Shown: one piece after another, positions 10,358 through 25,160 of the stretch
How the letters are laid out: every line of letters begins with the position of its first letter
How positions within the stretch are numbered: the stretch's first letter is position 1
DNA from: Dipetalonema caudispina
Lineage: Eukaryota > Nematoda > Chromadorea > Rhabditida > Onchocercidae
Assembly (NCBI GenBank): GCA_013365325.1
Contig: JABVXV010000241.1
Span: 1-64,000 of the forward strand
Length of the DNA: 64,000 nt
Direction of reading: 5' to 3'
Position numbers and translations under genes: made by a program
The notes under the pieces: model-generated
The model's database searches: none
What the model saw: only the letters and a program-made list of their open reading frames with translations
Told to the model about the DNA's origin: nothing

Positions 10358-12628
10358 ATGAATGGATTTGAATCTCATGAGGAAAAGGACATTGTTCGGA
10401 AGAAGAAACGTAATCCTTTAAAACATAAATCTTTATTGGGTGATTTTATTACATCCAAATCGTTGGAAACAGAACCGAAAGATGCAAAATATCAAAAGGT
10501 TTTTGTCACTTTGAAAATTTCCTCTGCTTTTTTGAAATTTTCGGTTTTTTCTTTTTTTGCTTATTTCTTTTACTATATATTCTGATGTGGCACTCGAGAA
10601 GTCCAGCTATTCCTTTACATGTTCGTTGTTTCCAAAAATTTTTTCAATTATTCTAGAAAATCTGAATATTTGGGCCATAGTTTGCAGTCCAGAAGCTGCA
10701 TGCCAATTACCTGAAGTAATATGAGTTATCATTGCTTTCGGGGATACTTACCTACCACTGCTTACTTTAGGGCATAGTATTAAGGTTATATGCTGAACAA
10801 GTCATGAGTCGATTTCCGGAAAGAGGATTATGAAGTCGGGTCATTATCATACCGTTCCATTTAATTTATGGTAGCATAGTTTCTGTCGCATTCGGCACAT
10901 TCGTAGCAACTACTCTGTTATCGTATTACCGACTTCCTTTAAACTTCAAAAAATAAGTTATAAATTAGTTTTTTTCTCGAGAGAAAACTAATCAGTATGA
11001 AAGGTCTCAGAAAAAGAAGATTCTAAAAATTTCGAAGGACTTTCTTTGAGAAGGAAATATGCAGTGCGTGTCATGCACTAAGAACTAAGCTAGATCAGTT
11101 TTTGATGTGGATACTTCAGTTGCTGTTTTCACGATAGATTTGCAGGTAAAGCAAAAAAAGAGTGACATAACAGTAGAATCGGATAAATTCGATCCCTTCA
11201 GTTTAACCGCAAAGGATGCTGATGCAGCCATAATAGAATTTTTGAAGAAAGTCAAAAAATTTCAAGATCGTGCATGGAAAAAAAACCCAACTAAGGTTTA
11301 GTTATTTTGATCTTGGAAGTTGAGGTCACATTTTTCCTTCTTTTTTAATTTATCTTTACTTTTCATTTTCCTTTCAATAATTGTTCTTTTAATTACTCAA
11401 ATATATGTAGTTCAGTCTCAATAAAAAGGAATTTATTTATATAAAAATAGCAATATCGATTAGATTTTATCCTTTTAGATAATTCTTTCTCTGAGCTAGA
11501 TATAGTGATTTTTTTTTTTTGAGCAATTTAATATCAGTCATATATTTATTATCCAGAACACAGATGTAGCAAAACTGGAAAAAATAAGGAACTGGATAAA
11601 AGAAAAATTAAAGCAAGAAAAGATTTTCCCATAAAACAGGACTGGTAAGTTTGTCAAATTTTTATAGGCAAAGTCAAAGCACCGATTAGTCTATGGTTTA
11701 AGAGAGGTACAAAAGCAGTTATCGCTTGAAACAGTACGTTGCGTTATATTGGCGCGCAATATCGATACCAACAATAGTGTGTTTTGAATTCTCATTTTCA
11801 ATAGTTCAGACAGAAAGGTGTTTTATATTATTGAATAAAACATCTTAGTTGATTCACTTTTATAAAAATTTAAGTAGTTCAAAAACTTAGCTAAGTTACG
11901 AATGTTAAAATCTTCTAAGTTTTCATTGCTGTAGCATCGATTTAACAAGATGGAATTACTCGGCTGTCTCGGAAGCTGATCGAACAGTTGCTTTCTTTTT
12001 TATTCCATATTTTGTGTACTTAATTAATTACATGGAATTCTTTTATCGGTATGAATTGACAAACGAGCTAACAAATATCTGAGAACTGCGGTGTTCTTTT
12101 TTCATAAATCCCAAACATAAAACAAATTAAATGTTTTGTTTTTAGTCGAACTTGCTACTGAGGTCGATATGATTAAGGAAATTTGTGCATCCAATCACAT
12201 TGATATCCTCTGGATATCTTCGAAATACGATTTAGGTAAAGCAGTAAATAAATGGCCAATGGTGTCAGCTGTAGCGGTTCTCGATTATTGTGGTGCTGAA
12301 GTATGTTCCAAAACTTCGTTGTTGTTATTGGCCATGGAGACATTAGATTCAGTGCATTTACTGATGCTCAAACAGTGTGATTTATTAGCATATCTTCAGC
12401 TAGCAATATGGATGCTTCCGAAGTTAGGTAATTGAAAAGAAGGAACAAATGGATCAAGATGTCTTTTAGAAAATTATTGTCGAAAATAATTTTCCAATGT
12501 TACGTATTGATCTTTTGAAACAATTAATCTTTTAGGATGCATACAGCATAGCGGTGCAGACACTTGCGAACTTCATGGCCTGTTGTCGGATTGCTGATCA
12601 TGCTGATCAGCCATCATTATTCGCCTGA
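10358..12628 (+). CDS. SECISBP2: SECIS-binding protein 2 homologue (L7Ae RNA-binding domain)
   Basis: SBP2 binds the SECIS element in selenoprotein mRNAs and recruits the selenocysteine elongation factor. Five phase-consistent exons (10358-10498, 11146-11295, 11668-11776, 12146-12300, 12536-12628) give 215 aa. The start is 37 bases after a CTAATTTCAG acceptor ending at 10320, a probable SL site. Residues about 88-110 read KFQDRAWKKNPTKAK, then HRLVYGLREVQKQL, which closely matches the SBP2 signature (RFQ-R-YQKDPVKA, RRLV-GLREV). The L7Ae fold continues through CVILARNID and then DLGKAVNKWP, matching ALGR-VNK-VP in vertebrates, and YCGAE, matching YFGAE. The protein is far shorter than vertebrate SBP2. 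The N-terminal half is absent and only a short basic region precedes the RNA-binding domain. Ribosomal or snoRNP L7Ae relatives are less likely because of the KFQDR...NPTKAK lead-in. Confidence 0.88.
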
Positions 12629-14598
12629 TGACAAATAACGTTAAATATATTCAACTTAATCATGAACACTTCTCTCGATGGACTAACTCGACATAGCTTG
12701 TTTGACATACATTAGATGCAACTGTAAGTAAGCTTTGTGACAGACTGTCATAATGTTGTTGTTTTGCTTAACTCCACTGATTGAATAGTCGGAAACCATC
12801 ACCGAGACTTGAACTTTCACTACAATTTTGAGAATTCTTTCCCAGTACTTTCGGCTTTTATATTGATTTGAATTTTCCTGAAAGGTTAGTTGACATTTTT
12901 ATAAGCTCAAGTGTAAGGCGAAAAAATTACTTGTTTCTGCGATCTGGATAATCGTTTGAGAATCCATATTTATTGCTGAGTTAATTTTGTCACACTACTT
13001 ATAACCGACCCAAAGCGGATAAATTATTGTTTCGACAGATATTAATTTGAGTGTAATAGAATTTATCACTCTCTTAACGAGCATGAAATTTCAGCCACAT
13101 AGATCATGTAGTGACCAATGCTTTCCCTATGGTCACGTAAGTTTGAACTTTGAGTTGTTGACAAACAAAGAAATTGAAATAGTTCTTGTGATGTAAAGCT
13201 ATGTCAGTGTGAGGCATCTCCTATTTCGATCCGAAAACGTCGACATTAAAGACATTCGTGTAAGATCGTTAAGATGGTTTACCCGTTGTGTACGAGAAAT
13301 TGAATGTTCATTGTATTGAAATATTTATCAGGCGGGTCGTTCATCTTAACCTTTATTTGGCAGAAGTCTTAATAAGTTCATTAAGAAAAACATTTTTCCC
13401 ACCGCCTTACTTATTCTTATTTCCATACAATAAAGCCTGGTCGTGTAAACACTCTTCTGATTAATCAATAAGGGTTAGCATTTTCGAATAAGATGTCAAT
13501 CAGATAGAAATTTCCACAAAACTATCAGAGCCGAAGAGTTTATGTCCACATTTCTATCACTGTAATATAAATAGCTATTGTTTCCTTAATGTTACATGAT
13601 TTTATCATATAATGTCGGATGAATCTCGCTGTCGTGTTATTACATATTGCTCATTTGATATAATGTGATATGTTACATAGTGCTCATCAAGTATTATTTT
13701 TATTTTATTAAATCATTGCAATAAGTGCTGTGAAAGAGTCATATATAGCTGTAATGATCTCGAGTTTCTTTTTTTTCTCTTTTTTTAGTTTAATTAGGAT
13801 AGATCTATTATGTTTTAGATATATTTTATTGCATATAAAAATTAGTTACGATTAGATAGAATTAACAAGTAATTAAAATAATTCATAATAGGATTGATGA
13901 TGGAAGATGTGATTAATTTTAAAATGAAATAATGCTGCAGAAGATGAGTTTCACCTTGTGTGGAACGTCGTATTTCGGGTTAATGTGATTATTGACAAAG
14001 GTTGCAATTTGATGGTGAGGTATCGCGTAGCGGATATGATTTACATGATTTGACTTCATTACTTCATTTTAAAATTCAAGACTTGAACTTTTTACTTCAT
14101 CTATTTTTGACTGAATTTGAAAAATTGATGATCTTGCTTACAAGCAAAGATTATAAATGCTAAGGATATTGAAACTGTGAGTGATACTAGTAATAGTTAT
14201 GTTATGTTATAGCTGACAAAATAATTTAAAAGATTATTCATTAATGAGTATGTGATGATATTTATTAAAAAATTACTTATTAATATGTTTGTAATGATAC
14301 TTATGGACTTTTAAGATTTCATTTGTTTTATTTCTTTCTTCATTAGTTTAAGGAAGTGATTAATATGCGGTTATTTCTTTTTTGTAGTTCACTTACGTTA
14401 AGTTGTAGTGAAATTCGTTCACATTCGACATTTCTGCATAAGCATGAAATGAAATTATTTTTCTTCTTTTATCGTGGAAATGCGATATAGAGCAGTTTTT
14501 TTTTTTCTCAATGTCCACTTACGTTGAGTTACAGCTACACTTTTAAATAAAACATCATCGAGGCATATCGACAGAGTCCTTCGCGATACTTACATTCT
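12629..14598. other. intergenic between SBP2 and thioesterase genes
   Basis: No gene is supported here. An AATAAA at 13429-13434 and other AT-rich candidates could serve as poly(A) signals, but the end of the SBP2 mRNA cannot be placed. The right part would hold the thioesterase promoter and 5' leader. Confidence 0.5.
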
Positions 14599-14712
14599 AT
14601 GCAAAGAGGGACACAACGCAGTTCATCGTTTTTCTCAAGTCGTTTTCTGCTGGGTCTTTTCAATTGTTGCCTCCCAGGTTCCTGCAACTCGAAAGCGAAA
14701 CTGCATACAGAG

Positions 14713-17468
<2,756 letters not shown>

Positions 17469-18185
17469 GTAATTGTCGATGTCTTATAAAGCTTTATAAA
17501 GCAGGATACAGTTGGCGTTTCGTCGTTTCCAGTACTTTCTATAGAATGTGTGGTAAAATTGCTTCATGTGATGTTGCTGATTTTGTGTGATTATGCATAA
17601 ATTATTAAATGTGATTTAAATTTTCATTTCTTTCCACCTTGTTTCCGCTGATTTGTGCGGTTAAATATTTAAGTTACTGTTAAAGTTCTAGGTATAAATC
17701 AACTGCTTATCGTGTAGAGAAGAACTTGATTAATTACTTCGAAACGCAGTTTTTACAGTGTGCTTCTGTGGTTAGAAAAGCATAGTTGCTACAGCATGAC
17801 TTATTAGTTAATAGATGTATGATTATTATCCGTTGACAAATAAGATTGTGATTTCTAATTATGAACAGTTATTTTTTTTTTTTTTCGTAATAATGATTTT
17901 ATCGAATATTGGTAGGGAAAATCGTTTGCTTGGCAAAACGTGTCTATAATTGATAATAATAATAATAATAATGTTAGAGGCATGCTTTCTAATTTGCTTT
18001 TACTCTAGTATCCCGGTGCTCTTGATCGGGACTTTTTGGGTTGGAAGAAGTTCCAGTTTAATTTAAGATTTTAATTGAAATTTCAGGTGATGCTATTATC
18101 CGTGTAAATGCCTTTACGTCCCCGAGTAAAGTAAAAACTAGTGAAATAACTGTCAAATCAGTTGGTTTCACAAAATTAAACAGCA
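17469..18185. other. short spacer between thioesterase and TM9SF4 genes
   Basis: 717 bases without a gene. It contains a (TAA)n run near 17955-17975 and a TTTCAG acceptor ending at 18086, 99 bases before the TM9SF4 start, which is a candidate trans-splice site. The short same-strand spacing leaves open a two-gene operon, but is also compatible with separate promoters. Confidence 0.5.
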
Positions 18186-21100
18186 ATGCAGAGGAGGAAC
18201 TGTATTACGTTTCTAATTCTGCAATTGTGTAGTTTATTCCGTGTTGAACAGGGATTTTATGTCCCCGGTGTTGCACCAGTTGAATTCAGAGATGGTGATC
18301 CGATTGAAGTTAAGGTTAGAATTTTTTCAAATCACTCATGCTTTCGTTTCAAGAAGCGATCTCATCCTAACTTGTTTTTTTTTTCTTATAGTGACATATT
18401 GATTGATTCTTAATACATCAAACAATACACTGTTTGAGTGACCCAGTCACTGAAGATATCTTTGAGACAGTTTATTGGTCTAAAAAAATAGAACATTTGT
18501 ATGTGATTCAGGAACATGAGAATTATAACACCGATAGTAAGAACATCTCCTATAATAGGTTAGTTAATCCTAAAAATGAACCTAAATTGTAATAGGAAGC
18601 GTTAGAAAAAGATTTTTAGTGAAAATGTGGACTGTATTCCTGAAGCAAGAATTAAAGAACGGTTTCTACATATAGGAATTTATGTGAGAAGTCAAGATTA
18701 ACTTCATTTTATCTCATTTTTGCGCAAGGTGTCTTGAGAGCTTAACGAATTTTTAGTAAATATGAGAAATAATTTGATTAAAGTATTGATTTCAGATTTA
18801 CGAAACTCACCAATATATTTTCAGGGCATAAAAATAACGTCAACAAAGACAGTAGTACCATATGAATATTATTCGTTGCCTTTTTGTCGCCCTCAAGGCG
18901 CAATACATTACATTTCCGAAAATCTGGGTGAGGTAATGCGCGGTGATCGCATCGTAAATACACCATTTGCCGTTAGTTTTAAAATTTATTGGTGAAATTT
19001 GGAGAAAAGAGATGACATTAAGGAATCAAGAAAATTCGGTGTTCAAGAGCAACGTAATGATTGATTATCCTTTCTAATGTTTTGAAGACTTTGCAGATAT
19101 TCATGAAACGTGATGTAAAATGTAACACAACATGCTCACCACGTATTCCTGTGTCTCTTAGCCCGGAGGATTCCGAAAATTTGGCAAGGAGAATTAAGGA
19201 GGAATATCACGTGCACCTGTAAGTACATCTACGCCTTATTACAGTGGGGATACGCTTTTATGGTTAATATGGTTTCTGTAAAATTGTTAGAAATTGAAGT
19301 AATAGGTTACAAGTAAAACGGTAAACTGATGGATGGGGATAGAATAATTTTGATATGACAGTTGATGCAGATTATGCTGATAGCATATCGGTGCTGGAAG
19401 TTTCCGTTATTCGGATTTCGATGTAAAGCATCAACATTACAAGATTTGTTTTAAATCATACTTAAGCTATAAATTTTACTTCCTGCTAGTTGATTCAGCT
19501 GTGAATTTCAGATTAGTTGATAATCTTCCGTGTACTACAAGATATCAAATTGAAGATACAAATGAAGTGATTTATGAGAACGGTTATCGTCTTGGGTGGG
19601 AAGATAACGGTCTTTACTATGTAAATAATCATCTTGATATAATTCTACGCTATCATCAACCAAGACCGGATGTTTATCGTGTTGTTGGCTTCGAAGTACA
19701 ACCACAGAGTATTGATAGCAGTCGCTTTAAATTTGCTTCTGATTCACCGGTTTGACTTTTTCATGCAGTTATTGAACTGCTAACATTTTTCTATATTTCA
19801 CATGGTAACATTAGTGTGTCGGTCAATTATCCCATTACTTTCATCGTTGTACATACGAATAAAAAGCTTTGCAGAATTTGCCTAATTTTAGAAACAAGTT
19901 GGTCTTTTCGTTTAACGTCATTGTGGGTTGGACGATGTGGACTCATGGTGTTTTTATTAGGATGATATGAAATCATTGTGCCGCAGTTTATTGTATATAT
20001 TTTCAGGAGTGTGCCATAAGTGACGGGAAAAACCAGGAAGTGGGAAAGGGTACAAACAATATAATTTGGACTTATTCAGTGACGTGGGAAGAAAGCAATG
20101 TTCCTTGGGCTAGTCGTTGGGATGCTTACTTGTCCATGAAGGATGTCCAAATTCATTGGTTCTCAATCGTGAATTCGATCATTGTCATCTTGTGCTTATT
20201 TGGTGTGTTTATTATGTTTATGTTGAATACAGTCATCTAAATATAAGTGACACCATGTTCATCTTTATAAGACTTTTAGTTTGGATGTAATCAGCGGTAG
20301 AATTGAGACTTTTTGATTTCTGCTCGGGTGCAGATTTGATATTTTCCCTTTTTAGGCTTCCTTAGTGTCATCATTGTTCGAACTGTACGAAAGGATATTG
20401 CAAAATATAATAAAGGCGAAGAATTGGTTCGTAATTGTTTGATTTCGTTGATTTTTTTTTTGGAGGTGATTAATGATAACTAGATTTGTTGGGTAATTGT
20501 CACCACTGTAGGATGACACTTTGGAAGAATCTGGATGGAAATTGGTTCACGGTGATGTATTTCGACCCCCTCCTGGTTCGATGCTTTTGGTAAATTTTGT
20601 TGGTACTGGTATCCAGCTTATTGGTATGGTCGCCGTTACGGTTTTCTTTGCTATGCTAGGAATGTTATCACCAGCAAGTCGAGGGTCATTGATGTCTGCA
20701 GCGATTGTTCTCTTCTGTTTGATGGGTCTCGTTGCTGGTTATCATGCCGGTCGTCTTTACAGGACATTGAGAGGTTATTTTTTGTATCGCTTTTGTATTG
20801 CTTCGAAAAGAAATTATTTTACTTAGAATGAAAGATGAGAAAAACTTCGAAATTCACGCTTATGAGTAGAAAAATTTTCTCTATGAAGGAGTAAGACGAG
20901 ATCGATTCTATCATCTTTGGAGTCCTCTTAGCTCTATGGATTATAGTTTTGGAATTAAAATCAAAATCTAAACGTTGATTTTGTTTTTCGAATAAATAAA
21001 AAAGAAGATAGGAAAATAACCGAAGCTAAAAGAAGGCAAAGATCTTAGCAGACATTACTTCCCTTGTGGTTTGTTTGCATTCATGAGTCTAAAATCTTCT

Positions 21101-23368
21101 TGCATGAATCCTAAATCTAAATTAGAGTTTGGAATTCGACCTTTTTAATCATTTATCTTTCTGGGTCATTTGAATAGTGAATTATGCAATTAAGAGTATT
21201 TTTGAATTTCTTTGCATTTTTGCTGTTTTATTATATATTGATATTTTTAAACAGTTTGATATCAGGTACAAGCCCTCGAAAATGTGCATTCCGGACAGCT
21301 GTGCTTTTCCCTTCAGTCATCCTTGGTACTGGTTTTTTGCTAAACTTCTTCCTGATTGGAAAGCATTCATCCGGAGCTATACCATTTACAACGATGATCG
21401 CACTTCTACTTCTGTGGTTCGGAGTTGATCTACCGCTTGTATTCCTTGGATTTCATTTTGGTTTTCGAAAGCAGGTATGTTTTTGTGCATTGTGAAATAG
21501 ACATCACTTATTTTTCAGATGAAATATATTTCATTTTATATCCAGTTCTAGATGAAGATATATTACACTAACGAATAAGATACTCGTAGTGGTATATTCC
21601 AAGAGATTTTCAGTTAAGAAAATCTCCAGTTTTTGTTTGTAGGCTTATTCGCATCCAGTTCGCACAAACCAAATTCCACGCCAAGTTCCAGAACAACCTT
21701 GGTATTTGCAGACGTTACCATGTATGCTTCTTGCGGGGATCCTTCCATTCGGTGCTGCTTTCATCGAATTGTTTTTCATATTTTCTGTAAGCTTTTGGCC
21801 ATTTGAAAGCTTTTTAATTTAAAATTCATTTTTCAAGCGTTGTGACAGTAGAGAACTTTATTGAACAGCAAAATTGTTTAACAGCTGACACTATGACTTC
21901 CTTTCGGGAATCTCTGCGCAGCCTACTGCTCTGTGCTGATAGTTTTTATAAACTAACGGGACAAATGATGTTGTAGCGGCGATCATTTTCATCATTTTTC
22001 ATGTTTACTAGTTCTTTATATTTCATTTCACTTCGATATCATTTTTTTCAGGCTATTTGGGAAAATCAGTTCTACTATCTTTTCGGATTTCTATTTATCG
22101 TCTGTGTCATTCTCTTCGTATCATGCGCACAAATTTCTATTGTTGTAGCATACTTCCTTCTATGTGCTGAGGTTTAAAATTTTAGAAATTGTGAGAAAAG
22201 TAAATCAGCGTATGAAATAGAAATCAAAGCAATGGAATAAGTTGCTAGTTTTTGCACTTTAGTTTTAAAAAATTTAAAACAAGCTTTAGGACTTATTTGT
22301 GTACTGTATTGCAGAATTACCATTGGTGGTGGAAATCTTTTGTTATCAGTGGTGGATCTGCAGTTTACGGTATGTTAATTTTGTATTGGTGGGAGTCATA
22401 ATTCAGGAAGCTTCTGGCATTCATATAACTCATCCCACATGCTACGATAAAAATAAATCAAAACTTCATTCATCACTTATCGATATCTCGTAAGAGAGTT
22501 AGAATTATGAAATGAATTTTCTCATTTTTGGGTATTATTATTTGAAAGATTTTTGCTCTTTTCAGTGATGGGATATGCAACTTTCTACTACTTTAGCAAG
22601 GTAAATTTGGATTTTAGTCTCTTTTTACCACGTTTCTTCTGAATATTTTTTTATTCAGTGCTGCATATTCCCTGTAATGATGCACCTGAAGGTCGGTTAA
22701 TCCTTGAGCGGGCTATGACAGAATTCAGATAATATTCATCAAACCACCGCAAATATTCCACTTGTTGCTTGGATCTTTCATAGTCAAACCACACATCGTT
22801 TTCGTTGATTACCGTTATTTTGATTATTATCCATTTTCTCTCTGACATCGTGGGCAGAATATCTAGAATAAGTTTTATTGAGCAAGTGTAATGCAAATTG
22901 CATATTTTTTTGAACTTTTTGATAATCGTCTGTATTTTTCTAATATTTTATGTTGAGTATGCAAATAAAGCGTTAACATTAAAAACTGTTAAATTTTAAG
23001 AGAAAATGATTAGTTAATGAAACGGCATTTTTTATTTTTTTGTTGAAATATATCTGCAAAATCCGTCCACTTCATGGTTCTCTAAACTTAGATCGTTAGT
23101 GTTTTGGTAAACACATATTGGTTGATGATCCGTAATTGTATCCAATATTTCCAGGAAAAAATAATATCTTTTTTAAATTTACGTCCAATTCATTTGGGAA
23201 AAACTTTTTAATTTGCAGCTGAATATCGTTGGCTTCATTCCGACACTTCTGTACTTCAGCTACAGCTTTCTGATGGCATTAGCGTTTTGGATCTTGACAG
23301 GAACGATTGGTTTCTATGCGGCCTACTCTTTTTTATGCCGAATTTACGCTGCTGTTAAGATCGATTAG
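18186..23368 (+). CDS. TM9SF4: transmembrane 9 superfamily protein (nonaspanin), TM9SF4-like
   Basis: Nonaspanins are nine-span proteins of Golgi and endosomes involved in membrane protein sorting and adhesion. Thirteen exons, all in phase, give about 625 aa: 18186-18314, 18825-18971, 19097-19218, 19512-19749, 20007-20202, 20356-20426, 20512-20773, 21266-21474, 21643-21786, 22052-22171, 22315-22369, 22566-22600 and 23219-23368. A signal peptide ([18 protein letters not shown]) precedes GFYVPGVAP. The lumenal domain has [10 protein letters not shown] and [18 protein letters not shown] starts the first membrane span. Cytosolic RKDIAKYN and [16 protein letters not shown] match TM9SF4 closely, followed by [50 protein letters not shown], and a final [11 protein letters not shown]. 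The C-terminus AVKID ends in the KxD Golgi-retention/COPI motif of the family. Length and motif order match human TM9SF4 better than TM9SF2. Confidence 0.95.
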
Positions 23369-25142
23369 TGTAGAAAAACTAATTTAACATTTTGGAAATC
23401 ATGTACATAAGGCCAATTTCTGCTTTTTTCCAAGATATGCTCGATTATTAAACCTGTTGTTTCGTGCTGGATATTGTTAAAAACTGAAAAGAGAACAAGA
23501 TTAAAACTGCAGTAGTATGTAGTCACTTTCGTTATGATCTCTATGAAATATCAAAAGATGCGTCACGGAAAAAAATTAGAAATGGGCACTTAAAATTTTT
23601 TGGTGTTTTAGTTTAACTTTCACGTAACGTTGTGTCATTAGCATGATCATTTCTTGTATACATCACGTGTATTTCTTGGTCGTAACGTAATGCACATGGC
23701 GCAGTGCCGACCATTTAATCCTTTATTGAGGAGACGCACGCTGTTAGCTGTTTAAACACTTTTTTAAATATATTTCTTGTTGACCTGATAGTAAGTTGCA
23801 TTATTTTCATGCAATTTAGGTTGACTTATAGATGCTGTACTTTTTAGTTGCTGAATGCTTCTTCACAATGATTATAGGGTAAAGAAAAAAAAAAAAGCTT
23901 TCAAAAATGTAAAATGAGCTCGCTTAACTTCTTAAAACATATCATTTTTCATCGAAGGATTATCGACATTATCATAGAGGTAGTAATGAAGTAGGCATAA
24001 ATTGAGTCGCATAGAATTTAATAGAACATAAAAACAATTCTCAAAATCACTGTTTCTTTTTTTTTTTCCCGAGACTGGCTTCCATATTTTCTTCAATTTA
24101 TTCCTTCTTTTGTATTATTCAATTATAATTCCTTAAGTTAGTTTTGTTCATTTGAAAGGTCCTGCTATTCGTCTTATTTTTTCCTATTTTTCTTATATAA
24201 AAATAATTTTTCATTTGTATTTTTCTTCTCATACATTTTCCTCGTCATTTTCTCTGCCATTCTTCCTTGCTGCACAATTGAAAGATTCAAGATTTCACAC
24301 GGACAAATTTTTGTTCTACATCATTCTTTTATTAATTTACGGGGAAAATTGTTTTGATTATTCTTAAATTCCTTATCTCGCCATATTTAGCTGGATTGAT
24401 ACAAAAATCCCGAGAATGTTCATTCTTAGAAATGAGAGAAATTTGGAAATTTAGTTGCTGTTTTGGATAGTCTGCTTGTTTATATTTAAAACATATCTGA
24501 TTCCTATGCCCACTATTTACTACTACTTGGTGAGAATGGTTTTGGAATGTTTTTTTGTATTGTCTTAAATGCAATTTTCCATCAATCATTCGCTGTGCTC
24601 AGGTCATTTATTTGAAATATGGTCGGAATTTTTTTTTAGAAAAAAAAGAAAAAAAAACTGACAATTGAAATTAGGTTAGCTGATGCAGCGCATGTTTGCT
24701 TACTATTATAGAATCTTGTAAGCACGTATTATTTTTACACTTTAATATTTGTAACAGCAAATTTTTCAGTTATTATTTTGCTATTGTACTATCATGACAA
24801 TTATTGTGGATGTTTTATAAATGGGTTAGAATGAACAAATATGATGCTTTTCGTTTTTGTTGAAAAGATAGGAATAAAAGATTCTCTTTCTAGTGGAATG
24901 AGAGAAGGAATTGTATCATTTTGATTAAAAATCAACGTTTTAGTACTTTTTCTGTTATTTCAACTTCATTTTATTTTCTGTACATTTTCTTTTTTTTTTT
25001 TTTTTCTTTCATAATTTTCATGTTAAGATTTCAAAAACAAGTTTTAGTTATTTATGTAATTTTCCACTGTGAAAGTTAAAGCATGTGAAGTTTTGTTTTA
25101 ACAATGCTTCTTCATGTTTCACCAAACAAAATTACTTTTCAG
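23369..25142. other. intergenic, no gene seen
   Basis: AT-rich spacer between the TM9SF4-like and DNAJC22-like genes, with poly-T runs near 24057-24068 and 24989-25006. Open frames here (for example 24152-24367) are Phe/Ser-rich products of pyrimidine tracts and are not supported. An acceptor TTTTCAG ends at 25142, just before the next gene. Confidence 0.55.
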
Positions 25143-25160
25143 ATTATAATCAGAAAGGTA

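Noticed and set aside
21177..21265. Start of an open frame overlapping TM9SF4 exon 8
   Set aside because: It is intron read-through upstream of the ATATCAG acceptor at 21265; the nonaspanin alignment begins at 21266.
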